DNA from: JBCCEJ01 sp039030335
Lineage (GTDB): Bacteria > Pseudomonadota > Gammaproteobacteria > HK1
Direction: 5' to 3'
DNA: 64,000 nucleotides
NCBI GenBank assembly: GCA_039030335.1
Contig: JBCCEJ010000007.1
Span: 59,703-123,702, forward strand
The position numbers and the translations under genes are program-made. A model generated the notes under the pieces. That model did not search any database. It was given only the letters and a program-made list of their open reading frames with translations, and was not told the origin of the DNA. This document shows positions 25,642 to 35,051 of this stretch, piece by piece (positions within the stretch are counted from its first letter, which is position 1; every line of letters starts with the position of its first letter).

Positions 25642-27765
25642 TCAGGCCGCCTGTTGCTGCCACAGGTTTGCGTAAGCGCCGCCCCGGGCAACCAGTTGCT
25701 GGTGTGCGCCCTGCTCGATGATCGTGCCGCCGTCGACCACAACGATGCGGTGTGCGCTGCGTACCGTACTCAGACGATGTGCGACGATGATGACCGTGCG
25801 TCCCCGGCTGATGGCCTGGAGATTCTGTTGCACTGTGCGTTCCGATTCGAAATCGAGCGCGCTCGTCGCTTCGTCGAAAATCAGCACTTTCGGGTCACCC
25901 AGTAATGCTCGCGCGATCGCGAGCCGCTGCCGCTGGCCACCCGACAGGTTGGCACCGCGCTCTTCCAGTGGCGTGTCGTAACCTTCTGGCAACGCGCAGA
26001 TGAAATCATGTGCATCGGCGAGGCGCGCGGCTGCGACCACGCGGTCGAGGGGCGCCTGCGGCGTGCCGATTGCGATGTTGTCGCGCACCGATGCGCTGAA
26101 CATCACGCTGTCTTGCAGTACCACACCCACCTGTTGCCGCCAGCTGTTGCAGTCCAGATGGCGCAAGTCGTGCCCGTCTACCGTGATGCGGCCGCCTTCG
26201 GGGCTGTAGAGCCGCTGCAGCAGGCGGGTCAGCGTACTCTTACCGGAACCCGAACGTCCCACCACGCCCACGACCTCGCCCGCGCCGATGCGCAGGTTGA
26301 AGCCGTTTAGTATCGGCGACTGCTCGGGCCGATAGCGGAACACCACGTTATCGAACACGAGCTCCCCCCGAAGTCCCGGTAAACCGCGAGCGTTTGGCAG
26401 GTTGGGCTCCGCCGGCGTATTCAGAACGTCTCCAAGGCGCGCGATGCTCAGGCGAAACTGCTGCACGTCTTGCCACAGCTGGGCCAGACGCACGACAGGC
26501 CCGGTCAGCTGGTTGGCGAACATGTTGAAAGCGATGAGCTGGCCTACCGAGATGTCCCCTTGTAGCACGAGCCTGGCGCCAAACCAGAGCAGGGCCACGC
26601 TGCAGAGTTTGCTGATGAACTGCACCGCCTGGGTGCCGGCGAGTGCCGCCACTGCCGCCCGGTAGCTGGCCCGGGTATACCGGGCCAGTAACGTCTCCCA
26701 GCGCCTGCGCTGTTGGGCCTCGACGGCCAGCGCCTTGACGGTCTCGGCATTACCGACCGATTCGACGAGAAACGCATGGCTCTCAGCACCGGCTTGAAAA
26801 CGCTCGTCGATGCTCTTGCGCAACGCGGGTGTGACCAGCACCGACAGTGCGATGTAGGCGGGGAAGCTCGCTACGACAACCAGCGTCAGCTGCGGGCTGT
26901 AGGCGTACATGACGATGAGAAAAAGCACGGAGAAGACGGCGTCGATCGTCACCGTGGTGGCGGAACTCGTCAGAAACTGGCGGATATTTTCGAGCTCGCG
27001 CACGCGGGCCACGGTCTGCCCCGTGGGCCGATGTTGAAAATACCCCACCGGTAGCGACAACAGATGCCTGAATAATCCGGCGCCCAGTTCGACGTCGACG
27101 CGACTCGTCGTATGGGCCAGCAACGCGCTGCGCACACCGCCGAGCAGTGCGTCGAATACGGTTACCGTGACAAGTCCGATGATGAGGACGTCCAGGGTCG
27201 TCAGCGCCCCGTGCGTCAGCACCTTGTCGATCACCACCTGAAATATCAGCGGACTGGCCAACGCGAACAGCTGCAGAATGGCCGACGCCCCCAGCACTTC
27301 TGCGAGCAGTTTCCGGTAGCGCCACAGGGCCGGGCCAAACCACCGGAGACCAAATGCATTACCCGCGCCGGCGCGGCTCTCGCCTGGCCGAATGTGAATC
27401 ACCCGTCCGCTCGCTTCGAGGCCGAGCGATGGCGTTGGAATCTGCTCGGGTGGACGACCGGGCCGTTGTATCAGGGCGACTCCGCGCTGCACACGGGCCA
27501 GCACCAAAAAAGTCGCATCGCGCGCCTCTACGATGCATGGCGTCGGTAGGACTTCCCACCGATCCTGGCCAGCGTTGGCGAGTTTGGCCCTCGCACCGAG
27601 TTCACGCGCCGCGCGCACGATGCCAACCGCATCCAGTTGGCCGTCCGGTGCGAACCGGCGCTGAAGTCTGGCCGGCTGGGTAGGAAACCCCTGCAAGGTC
27701 AGAACCGCGGCGAGGCAGGCGCTGCCAGGGTCGGATTGCGTCACGATGTCGACAGCTGTGCCCAC
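25642..27765 (-). CDS. Type I secretion ABC transporter with inactive C39-like domain
   Basis: A 707-residue exporter fusing a C39-peptidase-like domain (~1-130), six membrane helices (~150-420) and an ATPase domain (~460-700). In the C39 domain the nucleophile position reads DPGSACLA with Pro13 where peptidases have Cys (ECGAACLA), so it cannot cleave and is a HlyB-type docking domain. The ATPase has GRSGSGKST (Walker A), LSGGQRQRLAIARAL (signature), VLIFDEATSALD (Walker B) and IVAHRLSTV. The start is the GTG at 27765, placed by AGGAGG 6 bases upstream (27772-27777). It exports RTX- or adhesin-type substrates in most relatives. Confidence 0.93.
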   Translation of the reverse strand: MGTAVDIVTQSDPGSACLAAVLTLQGFPTQPARLQRRFAPDGQLDAVGIVRAARELGARAKLANAGQDRWEVLPTPCIVEARDATFLVLARVQRGVALIQRPGRPPEQIPTPSLGLEASGRVIHIRPGESRAGAGNAFGLRWFGPALWRYRKLLAEVLGASAILQLFALASPLIFQVVIDKVLTHGALTTLDVLIIGLVTVTVFDALLGGVRSALLAHTTSRVDVELGAGLFRHLLSLPVGYFQHRPTGQTVARVRELENIRQFLTSSATTVTIDAVFSVLFLIVMYAYSPQLTLVVVASFPAYIALSVLVTPALRKSIDERFQAGAESHAFLVESVGNAETVKALAVEAQQRRRWETLLARYTRASYRAAVAALAGTQAVQFISKLCSVALLWFGARLVLQGDISVGQLIAFNMFANQLTGPVVRLAQLWQDVQQFRLSIARLGDVLNTPAEPNLPNARGLPGLRGELVFDNVVFRYRPEQSPILNGFNLRIGAGEVVGVVGRSGSGKSTLTRLLQRLYSPEGGRITVDGHDLRHLDCNSWRQQVGVVLQDSVMFSASVRDNIAIGTPQAPLDRVVAAARLADAHDFICALPEGYDTPLEERGANLSGGQRQRLAIARALLGDPKVLIFDEATSALDFESERTVQQNLQAISRGRTVIIVAHRLSTVRSAHRIVVVDGGTIIEQGAHQQLVARGGAYANLWQQQAA

Positions 27766-27771
27766 GTAGTT

Positions 27772-27777
27772 CCTCCT
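27772..27777 (-). promoter_or_regulatory. Ribosome site deciding the GTG start
   Basis: AGGAGG on the minus strand lies 6 bases before the GTG at 27765 and fixes the start of the ABC transporter, removing 24 codons of upstream open frame. Confidence 0.7.
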
Positions 27778-27940
27778 GAACTCGAAGCCGTCAGTGTCGT
27801 TACGACTGACCGCGCCGGCTGTCGGGCGCCGCCTCACATCGGGTAGGGAAGAGCCCTCGATTCGCGTAGGCGTCGGCCTACAGGAAGCTGGCGCGGCAAC
27901 GAGAAAGATAGATAAAGTCTACGAGGAAGCCATTTAGGGC

Positions 27941-27968
27941 TTGATTACGGTTTTGGCGCTCATATAAT
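27941..27968 (+). promoter_or_regulatory. Sigma-70 promoter of the GbsR-cydAB operon
   Basis: TTGATT (27941-27946) and a perfect TATAAT (27963-27968) are separated by 16 bases. Transcription would start near 27975, inside the downstream palindrome, and read the regulator and cydAB. Confidence 0.7.
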
Positions 27969-27971
27969 TTC

Positions 27972-27990
27972 AGTAATTTCTGAAATTACT
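27972..27990. promoter_or_regulatory. Perfect palindromic operator over the start site
   Basis: AGTAATTTC-T-GAAATTACT is a perfect 9-bp inverted repeat with a one-base centre, overlapping the predicted transcription start and lying 14 bases before the start codon of the GbsR-like regulator. This is the expected layout for autorepression by the dimeric MarR/GbsR protein encoded immediately downstream. Confidence 0.7.
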
Positions 27991-28003
27991 AAAGAAGAAG
28001 AAA

Positions 28004-28579
28004 TTGGACGTCACAGCCTATCAGCGTGCTTTCATCCTGCACTTCGGGGAAATGGGTAATCGGTGGGGGATCAATCGCACCGTCGGCCAGATCTACGCGC
28101 TGCTCTACGTCAACGAAGAGGCACTGAACGCAGAGCAGATCACGCAGGCGCTGGCGGTGTCCCGGTCGAACGTCAGCATGGGGCTGAAGGAGTTGCAGGC
28201 CTGGCGCCTGGTCCGGTTGCACCACCGTCCGGGCGACCGCCGCGACTACTTCTCTACACCCGAAGACGTCTGGGAAATCCTGCAGACGCTGGTCGTCGAG
28301 CGTCGGCGCCGCGAGATCGACCCGACTCTGACAATGCTACGCGGGGCGCTGCTCGAAGAGGTTAGCGACGAATCCGACCGCTATGCCAAACAACGCATGC
28401 AGGAGATGCACGACCTGATCGAATCGCTGACGCAGTGGCTCGACGAAGTGCAGACGCTCGACCGTCAGACCGTGCTTCAACTGATGAAGCTCGGCGGCGG
28501 CGTCAAGCGGTTGTTGATGCTCGGCCGGAGTGTGCGCCGGGCTGATCCGGATATCGACAACGAGTTGGAGGGTCTGTGA
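28004..28579 (+). CDS. GbsR/MarR-family transcriptional regulator
   Basis: A 191-residue regulator with the GbsR-type N-terminal helix (LHFGEMGNRWGINRTVGQIYALLY), a winged helix (LTAEQ-like LNAEQITQALAVSRSNVSMGLKEL, then a wing LVRLHHRPGDRRDYFS) and a coiled-coil dimerisation tail. It starts with TTG at 28004 after AAGAAGAAG. The stop overlaps the CydA start by one base. GbsR-type proteins beside bd oxidase genes are known and presumably control respiration under low oxygen or stress. Confidence 0.85.
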   Translation: MDVTAYQRAFILHFGEMGNRWGINRTVGQIYALLYVNEEALNAEQITQALAVSRSNVSMGLKELQAWRLVRLHHRPGDRRDYFSTPEDVWEILQTLVVERRRREIDPTLTMLRGALLEEVSDESDRYAKQRMQEMHDLIESLTQWLDEVQTLDRQTVLQLMKLGGGVKRLLMLGRSVRRADPDIDNELEGL

Positions 28580-29958
28580 TGGACGCTGTAGATCCTCTGT
28601 TGCTGGCGCGTGTTCAGTTCGCGGCCAACATCAGCTTCCACATCCTGTTTCCGATGATCACCATCGCGCTGGCCTGGGTGCTGCTCTACTTTCGCTGGCG
28701 GTACGCGCGCGGCGGACAAACGCGCTGGTTGAGCGCGTATCAACTCTGGGTGAAGGTGTTTGCACTCACGTTCGCCCTGGGGGTCGTGAGCGGCATTACG
28801 ATGAGCTTCCAGTTCGGCACCAACTGGCCAGGTTTCATGGAGACGGTCGGCAATGTCGCGGGGCCATTCCTGGCCTACGAAGTGCTGACGGCATTCTTCA
28901 TGGAGGCGACCTTCCTGAGCATCATGCTGTTTGGCATGAATCGAGTCAGCACGCGAGTGCATCTCACTGCGACTGCACTCGTTGCGATCGGCACCACGCT
29001 CTCGGCGTTCTGGATCCTGGCGCTGAATTCGTGGATGCATACGCCGGCGGGATTCGAAATGATCGACGGTAAGGCGCATGTCACCGACTGGTTTGCCGCC
29101 GTCTTCAATCCAAGCTTCCCATACCGCTTCACGCACACGCTGCTGGCCTCGGGCCTGACGGCCGCATTTCTGATCGCCGGCATGAGTGCCTGGCGGTGGC
29201 TACGCGGCCAGCGCGACGAGGCAGTGCGCACCGAATTGCGCACTGCGCTCCTGCTGGCGGCCGTGTTGGCACCGACACAGATCTTCGTAGGCGACTTACA
29301 CGGATTGAACACGCTCGAACATCAGCCGGCCAAGATCGCGGCCATGGAAGGTCTGTGGGAAACCCGCAACGGCGCACCTCTCGTGCTGTTCGGGCTACCC
29401 GACCCGGAAACGCGTACGAACCGGTTCGCCATCGAAGTGCCAAATGCGGCGTCGTTCATTCTGACGCATGACTGGAATGGCGAATTGCTCGGACTGGACG
29501 CGTTCGAGGACAACCATCCGCCGGTGCCGGCCGTGTTCTGGGCATTTCGCATCATGGTGGGCACGGGGTTGGCCATGCTCTTCCTGGCCTGGACGGGTGC
29601 GTGGTTCACGCGAGCCGGACGGGAACCGCCGGCTTGGTTGCTACGCGCGTTGGTCGTGATGACATTTTCGGGGTGGGTCGCCGTGTTGAGCGGCTGGTAC
29701 ACGACCGAAATCGGTCGGCAGCCCTGGCTGGTCCACGGCGTGTTGTCTACCGCTGATGCTGCCGCTGCCGTTCCAGCCTCGGATCTGGGGATCACGCTCA
29801 CTGGTTACCTCGTTACCTACGCTCTGTTGTTGATCGCTTACATAAGCGCGCTCTACCTGCTGGCGCGTCGTGCTGGCACCAATCCTCTGAACAGGCGCAA
29901 CGAAACGCATCGCGCTCCACCGTTGCTCGGGCGCGGCCAGGAGGTGTCGCATGCTTGA
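28579..29958 (+). CDS. cydA: Cytochrome bd ubiquinol oxidase subunit I
   Basis: A 459-residue integral membrane haem subunit that oxidises ubiquinol and reduces oxygen to water without pumping protons. His21 (ISFHILFP) corresponds to the haem b595 ligand, and the quinol loop is short, as in cyanide-insensitive (CioA) oxidases rather than the E. coli long-loop type. GGAGGG at 28567-28572 is 6 bases before the ATG at 28579, which is preferred over the GTG at 28576. It overlaps cydB by 8 bases. Confidence 0.94.
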   Translation: MDAVDPLLLARVQFAANISFHILFPMITIALAWVLLYFRWRYARGGQTRWLSAYQLWVKVFALTFALGVVSGITMSFQFGTNWPGFMETVGNVAGPFLAYEVLTAFFMEATFLSIMLFGMNRVSTRVHLTATALVAIGTTLSAFWILALNSWMHTPAGFEMIDGKAHVTDWFAAVFNPSFPYRFTHTLLASGLTAAFLIAGMSAWRWLRGQRDEAVRTELRTALLLAAVLAPTQIFVGDLHGLNTLEHQPAKIAAMEGLWETRNGAPLVLFGLPDPETRTNRFAIEVPNAASFILTHDWNGELLGLDAFEDNHPPVPAVFWAFRIMVGTGLAMLFLAWTGAWFTRAGREPPAWLLRALVVMTFSGWVAVLSGWYTTEIGRQPWLVHGVLSTADAAAAVPASDLGITLTGYLVTYALLLIAYISALYLLARRAGTNPLNRRNETHRAPPLLGRGQEVSHA

Positions 29959-30991
29959 CCAGACGACCTATCCCGTCATGACGGAGATGGCCGGTTGGTT
30001 ACCGCTGGCATTCATGATCCTGATGGGGCTCGCCATCCTCGCCTACGTGATACTCGACGGTTACGACCTGGGCGTAGGTATGTTGAGCGCATTCGCGAAG
30101 CCCGACGAGCGCGATCTGATGATCGCGTCGATCGGCCCGTTCTGGGATGCCAATGAGACCTGGCTGGTATTGGGTGTCGGCATTCTCCTGGTCGCGTTTC
30201 CAGCTGCGCATGGCGTCATTCTTGGTGCACTCTACCTGCCAGTTGCCGCGATGCTCCTCGGTCTGACGATGCGCGGCGTGGCGTTCGACTTCCGTTCGAA
30301 AGCTGATGAGCGCTTCAAGCGGGCCTGGGACTTTGCATTCGCGGCCGGCTCGGCGCTCGCCGCCGTGGCGCAGGGTTATATGCTCGGAAAGCTGGTGCTC
30401 GGCTTTCAGAACACCGCTCTGGCCGCCGTGTTTGCGCTCGGCATCGGCCTCGGCCTGGCGGCCGGGTATGCGCTGCTTGGGGCCGGTTGGCTCATCATGA
30501 AAACGGATGGCGCGCTGCAGCTTCGGGCTGTCGTATGGGCGCGCCGGGCGCTCGTGCTGACGGCCGTTGGACTGGCGGCCGTTTCGCTCGCAACGCCGCT
30601 GGTGAGCGAGCGCATTTTTGACAAGTGGTTCGCGCTCGAGAACCTGCTCGGTATGTGGCCGATCCCGGTCATGACGGTCACCCTGGTCTTCATCATCCGC
30701 CGCGCGCTCCTGCGCTTGCCCAAACGATTGGAAGACCAGAACGAGTACGGCATATGGGTACCTTTCGCGTGTGCGGCCGGTCTGTTCGTGCTGGCTTTCC
30801 ACGGACTTGCGTACAGTCTGTTCCCCTGGCTCGTAGTCGATCGCCTGACGATCTGGGATGCGGCCAGTGCGCCGGAATCGTTGCTCGTCATGTTCGTCGG
30901 CGCGGTGATCGTCATCCCGGTCATCATCGCGTACTCGGCGATCGCTTACCGCGTCTTTCACGGCAAGGCGAGGCCGCTCGAGTACTACTGA
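29951..30991 (+). CDS. cydB: Cytochrome bd ubiquinol oxidase subunit II
   Basis: A 346-residue partner subunit of CydA with eight or nine membrane helices and the conserved LDGYDLGVGML motif in the first. The AGGAGG at 29939-29944 region precedes the ATG at 29951, which lies within the end of cydA. No CydX, CydC or CydD gene follows. Confidence 0.94.
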   Translation: MLDQTTYPVMTEMAGWLPLAFMILMGLAILAYVILDGYDLGVGMLSAFAKPDERDLMIASIGPFWDANETWLVLGVGILLVAFPAAHGVILGALYLPVAAMLLGLTMRGVAFDFRSKADERFKRAWDFAFAAGSALAAVAQGYMLGKLVLGFQNTALAAVFALGIGLGLAAGYALLGAGWLIMKTDGALQLRAVVWARRALVLTAVGLAAVSLATPLVSERIFDKWFALENLLGMWPIPVMTVTLVFIIRRALLRLPKRLEDQNEYGIWVPFACAAGLFVLAFHGLAYSLFPWLVVDRLTIWDAASAPESLLVMFVGAVIVIPVIIAYSAIAYRVFHGKARPLEYY

Positions 30992-31003
30992 TTGGCGGCA
31001 GGC

Positions 31004-31053
31004 GCGGCGAGCGGTCTGCAACCATGCTACGCTCGCCGCACCGGCCGGTGCGG
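31004..31053. repeat. Two mutually exclusive hairpins after cydB
   Basis: GCGGCGAGCG (31004-31013) pairs perfectly with CGCTCGCCGC (31030-31039) around 16 bases. A second perfect 18-base palindrome, CCGCACCGG joined to CCGGTGCGG, occupies 31036-31053 and shares CCGC with the first. Both cannot form together. They may end the cyd transcript or affect mscS expression; no U-tract follows. Confidence 0.45.
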
Positions 31054-31147
31054 CTTCCCGCTCAACCTGCAAGAACGTGCGCACGACATCGCGCCCGTTA
31101 CCGTCGGGACGAAATCCGCATAGTGCTTTCTGACGAGGCTACGCCGA

Positions 31148-33358
31148 GTGCCATTTTCCTTCGGACGTGCATCGCTGTTCGTGTTGATGTGTGCGCTGAA
31201 CGCGATGGTCTGCGCCCAGCATCTGCCCGCTCCTGAGGCCCCAGTCCCGATCGAGGTTCCCGACGAACTTGCCAGGGAAGATGTGGGTGGGTTTGTCGCG
31301 CCGTTGTCAGACGAGCAGGCGCGTACGCTGCTTGTACGGCAACTCGAGTCGGCAGCCGAAGCGACCGACGCAGATTCGGTCGGGTCGAGTTTCGCGGCCG
31401 TCTTGACCGGACTTCGCAGCACGCTCTCACATCTGGGCCGCCGCACAGAGGAACTGCGCGACGCAGCCGGGCGCTGGCCTGACACCTACGAGCGCATGAT
31501 CCTGCTGTTGACCGACCTCGAAGGCCCTCAGGCGCTCTGGCCCGGCGTGTATGGGTTGGTCGGTATGATCATTGCCGGTGCCTTCGCGGCCGTTTTGTTT
31601 CTGCGGCTTACGCGCGGCATCGTGATGCGTCTCGCCGAGGAGGGCACGGGGGCTTTCGCCGGCCGTTTCGGCTTCTTGTTGGCACGCCTGCTGCTGGACT
31701 GCGTGGCTGTCGGCGTGTTCGTCGTCGGAGGGATGGCGCTGTCCTTTGTTCTGTTCGAAAGCGTCAACCCCATGCGCTTGTTCGCGCTGACGTACATGAG
31801 CGTTGCAGCGATGGTGTTCCTCGCCTGGGTAGTCGCGCGCGCGCTGTTCGCTCCGCGGGCCGCAGCGCAGCGGCTGTTGCCGATGACCGATGGAGAAGCG
31901 CGCCGGGCCACCGGTCTGCTGCTGGTCAGCACTATCGTCGTGTCCTTGGGGTTTTTCTCAGGCGGATTTCTCGAACTGATCGGTGCCGATGATGTGACGC
32001 TCGCCCTGTTGCGGTTATGCAACGTCGCGGTGTTCGCCGTGGTGCTGGCATTTTACATCCTGTGCCTTGCGCCAGCCCCGCGTTCGGCCAACGTTTGGTT
32101 CAGCCGTTGGCGGAGCATTTCGTTTGTCTACCTGCTCGTACTCGTGGCGTTGTGGATGTTCAACGTGGTGCTGGGGCTGCGCGAAGCGGCGCTCGCGGCA
32201 TTTGCAAGCATCGCGATCGTGTTGAGCATGCCGATGGTCGACCGCCTCGCGGCCGGGCCCGAGACCGACGCGCTCGAGTACGAAGGCCGGGATGTCTACA
32301 GACTGGTGCTGCGCCTTACGCTGGCAGCATTGATGGCAACGGTCGCCCTGGTGCTTTTGATCGAAGTGGCTGGTGGCGAAGTCCTGGCCTGGTTCGGAAC
32401 CCCGGTTGGCGCGATCGTGGGCGCCGCCGTGCTGAAGGCTCTGGTCACCGTTCTGATCGCGAGCATCATCTGGGGCATTGCCCGGGCAGTCATCGATGCG
32501 GCGAGCGAGAGCGAGCGTATCAAAGCCGAGCAGGCCGCACTGGATGACGGCGAAAGCGACGGCGAGGGCGGCAACATGGTAGTTGGCACGCGCGCCCTTA
32601 CGCTCCTGCCGTTGCTGCGCGCGACGGTGTTCGCGGTCGTGGTCGCCGCGACGTTGATGCTGGTGGCATCGGCGCTGGGTATCAATATCGGTCCACTGCT
32701 GGCAGGCGCCGGTGTCCTCGGTCTCGCCATTGGCTTTGGCGCTCAGGCGCTCGTCAAAGACGTCGTGTCCGGTGTGTTCTTCCTGATCGACGATGCGTTC
32801 CGCGTCGGCGAGTACATCGAGATCGAAAGTCTCCGCGGCGAAGTGGAAAAGATCTCCGTGCGCTCCATGCAATTGCGTCATCACCGGGGACCCGTGCAGA
32901 CGGTTCCGTTCGGCGAGATCAAATCGATAACGAACTACAACCGCGACTGGGTGATCTACAAGCAGGAATTCCGCCTGCCGTACGACATCGAGATCGATCG
33001 CGTACGCAAGCTCATCAAGAAACTAGGTCAGGAGATGCTGCAGAATCCGGAATACGGGCACTTCTTCATCGAACCTTTGAAGTCTCAGGGCGTGCGTCGG
33101 ATCGAAGATTCAGCAGTCATCATCGGCACGAAGTTCATGTGCAAGCCGCGCAAGCAGTTCATCCTGCGCCGGCACGTGTTTCAAAATGTCCAGAAGCTGT
33201 TCCGCGACAACGACATCGAATTTGCGGTGCGCCGCGTGGTGGTGGAAGCGAGCGGCGCAAACGTGCCCGAGACGCCGGATCGGGATCGTTCCGCCGAACA
33301 GGCGGCCGCCGCTTCAGCGGGCGTCGATCCGGCCGCCGGAGGGCCGGCGCCCGCCTGA
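31148..33358 (+). CDS. MscS-family mechanosensitive channel, large
   Basis: A 736-residue channel of the large MscS type. An N-terminal signal peptide (LFVLMCALNAMVCAQ) precedes a periplasmic region, then about eleven membrane helices. The MscS core is at ~500-680: GVLGLAIGFGAQALVKD is the pore helix, followed by GVFFLIDDAFRVGEYIEI and SVRSMQLRHHRGPVQTVPFGEI of the beta domain. It would open under membrane tension to release solutes. The start is a GTG at 31148 without a clear ribosome site. A Pro/Ala-rich tail ends the protein. Confidence 0.9.
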   Translation: MPFSFGRASLFVLMCALNAMVCAQHLPAPEAPVPIEVPDELAREDVGGFVAPLSDEQARTLLVRQLESAAEATDADSVGSSFAAVLTGLRSTLSHLGRRTEELRDAAGRWPDTYERMILLLTDLEGPQALWPGVYGLVGMIIAGAFAAVLFLRLTRGIVMRLAEEGTGAFAGRFGFLLARLLLDCVAVGVFVVGGMALSFVLFESVNPMRLFALTYMSVAAMVFLAWVVARALFAPRAAAQRLLPMTDGEARRATGLLLVSTIVVSLGFFSGGFLELIGADDVTLALLRLCNVAVFAVVLAFYILCLAPAPRSANVWFSRWRSISFVYLLVLVALWMFNVVLGLREAALAAFASIAIVLSMPMVDRLAAGPETDALEYEGRDVYRLVLRLTLAALMATVALVLLIEVAGGEVLAWFGTPVGAIVGAAVLKALVTVLIASIIWGIARAVIDAASESERIKAEQAALDDGESDGEGGNMVVGTRALTLLPLLRATVFAVVVAATLMLVASALGINIGPLLAGAGVLGLAIGFGAQALVKDVVSGVFFLIDDAFRVGEYIEIESLRGEVEKISVRSMQLRHHRGPVQTVPFGEIKSITNYNRDWVIYKQEFRLPYDIEIDRVRKLIKKLGQEMLQNPEYGHFFIEPLKSQGVRRIEDSAVIIGTKFMCKPRKQFILRRHVFQNVQKLFRDNDIEFAVRRVVVEASGANVPETPDRDRSAEQAAAASAGVDPAAGGPAPA

Positions 33359-33391
33359 CGGTCGGCTGGCCGTGCTCAGGTGCCGGCACGT

Positions 33392-34996
33392 TCAACCCTG
33401 TAGCCAGTCTGCGTCTTCCCGCACGACGATGACGGTTGGCCGGTCGGCGCTCAAAGCGCCCTTGAAGGCGCTCGTGAAGGCGTCGGCGCCATCCGGGCGC
33501 ACGCCATGGCAATGACAGGCGTGCGCCAGGGCAACGAAGTCCGGGTTGATACCCTCGACGCCTACGCGCGAGATGTTGCGACTGTCCATGTCGTCCTGGA
33601 TTTGTTTGAGGCCGTCGTTTTCCCAGATCACCACCGCGATCGGCAGTTTGAGCTCTGCCGCCGTCAGCAGTTCCGGCATCGTGAACATGAACCCGCCGTC
33701 GCCGACCATGACGGCGACCGGTCCGGCCGGCTTGGCCATCTTCGCGCCGATCGCGTTCGGCAGTGCGTTACCGAGCGCGCAATATCCAGCCGGGTAGAAC
33801 CACTGACGGGGCTTGCGCACCGGCAGTCGGAAAGCGCCTGTGTACACCAGCTGACACGCGTCTCCAGACCACGTGATATCGCTCGGGGCAATCTCGTCCA
33901 TCAGGGTCAGAAGCCGGCTATGGCGTTGCTCGCTCGCGCTGAGCGCACCAGCGATGGCGGCGCGAAGTTCGGCAACCTCCGTGTGTGCCTCGCCGCGGCG
34001 GTTCGAGCGATGCCCGGCCAGTGCCTCGCATATTCCCCGAGCTGCGGCCGTCGCGTCGCCGAGGATGCCGAGGTCGGCCGGGTAGAGGTCGGTCAGCTTT
34101 CTGGGCTCGATATCGACGCGGATGAGTCGGCCGTTCAGAGGTAACCGGTCGACGAAGCTGTCGGTTTCTGAGAGTTCGGTACCGACTGCCAGCACGACGT
34201 CGGCTTTCGCGACGTACGCGAGTACTTCCGGCCGCACGGTAGCACCAGACAGCGACAACGGATGGTCGTCCGGCACGATGCCCTTGCCCGCCGTCGAAGC
34301 CAGTACCGGTGCGCCGAGCGATTCCGCGATGGCTTTGAGAGGTGCGCCCGCGTCGGCCGCGCCCCCACCGACCATGATGAGCGGTCGCCTGGCGTCGCTC
34401 AGCATGGCGGCGGCGGCCTCGAGCTGCGCTGATGGCGCCTCGGCCCGACCAGGCGGGGGAACGGCTTCCCAGACGTCATCTACCAGTTCGGCCTGCACGT
34501 CGATGGGGATGGACAAATGCACGGGTCGCGGACGTCCGCTCGCGAAGATCGTGAAGGCCTGGGCGAGCAGGTCGGGCACGTCGGCCGGTCGCATGGCGGT
34601 GGCCGACAGCGCGGTCAGCGGCTCGGTAACCTTCTTCTGTTCAGTAACTTCGTGGAGCACGCCCCAGCCTTTCCCGATACTGTTGCTCGGTGGTTCGGCT
34701 GAGAGCAGCAGCAGCGGCAGACTATCGGCGTAGGCCTGACCTACGGGCGTTGCTGCGTTAGTCACACCGGGCCCTGAGATCACCAGTGCGACGCCCGGTT
34801 TCCCGGTCGCGCGCGCCCAACCTTCGGCCATGAACCCCGCACCCATTTCATTGCGCGCCTGCACGTGCTTGATGTCGCCGTGAAGGCCACGGCAGAAGTC
34901 GAGCGTATGCACGCCTGGAATGCCGAACACCGTGGTAACGCCGTAGCGCGCCAACAGCCGCATCGTCGCCTCGCCGCAGGTAATGGGGTGCGTCAT
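33392..34996 (-). CDS. Acetolactate synthase-like ThDP enzyme
   Basis: A 534-residue thiamine-diphosphate enzyme. The cofactor-activating Glu is in ARNEMGAGFMAEGWARA, GPGVTNAATPVGQAYADS follows, and the ThDP/Mg site is VMVGDGGFMFTMPEL with the Asn in WENDGLKQ. It has the full three-domain architecture. No small regulatory subunit is near, so biosynthetic acetolactate synthase is unlikely; decarboxylase, ligase or sulfoacetaldehyde/oxalyl-type enzymes are alternatives. The ATG at 34996 has GGAG 8 bases before it; the frame runs open to 35227. It is the last gene of a minus-strand operon with the PhyH and cupin genes. Confidence 0.85.
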   Translation of the reverse strand: MTHPITCGEATMRLLARYGVTTVFGIPGVHTLDFCRGLHGDIKHVQARNEMGAGFMAEGWARATGKPGVALVISGPGVTNAATPVGQAYADSLPLLLLSAEPPSNSIGKGWGVLHEVTEQKKVTEPLTALSATAMRPADVPDLLAQAFTIFASGRPRPVHLSIPIDVQAELVDDVWEAVPPPGRAEAPSAQLEAAAAMLSDARRPLIMVGGGAADAGAPLKAIAESLGAPVLASTAGKGIVPDDHPLSLSGATVRPEVLAYVAKADVVLAVGTELSETDSFVDRLPLNGRLIRVDIEPRKLTDLYPADLGILGDATAAARGICEALAGHRSNRRGEAHTEVAELRAAIAGALSASEQRHSRLLTLMDEIAPSDITWSGDACQLVYTGAFRLPVRKPRQWFYPAGYCALGNALPNAIGAKMAKPAGPVAVMVGDGGFMFTMPELLTAAELKLPIAVVIWENDGLKQIQDDMDSRNISRVGVEGINPDFVALAHACHCHGVRPDGADAFTSAFKGALSADRPTVIVVREDADWLQG

Positions 34997-35051
34997 GCAG
35001 TAACTCCGGAGAGATGGGTCTGGAGCAGTGGGAGGATCTTCGGGCTCGCTT

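Noticed and set aside
27866..27881. GTAGGC-GTCG-GCCTAC hairpin upstream of the ABC transporter start
   Set aside because: Perfect 6-bp stem but no U-tract, no leader peptide and no riboswitch-like context; too short to name.
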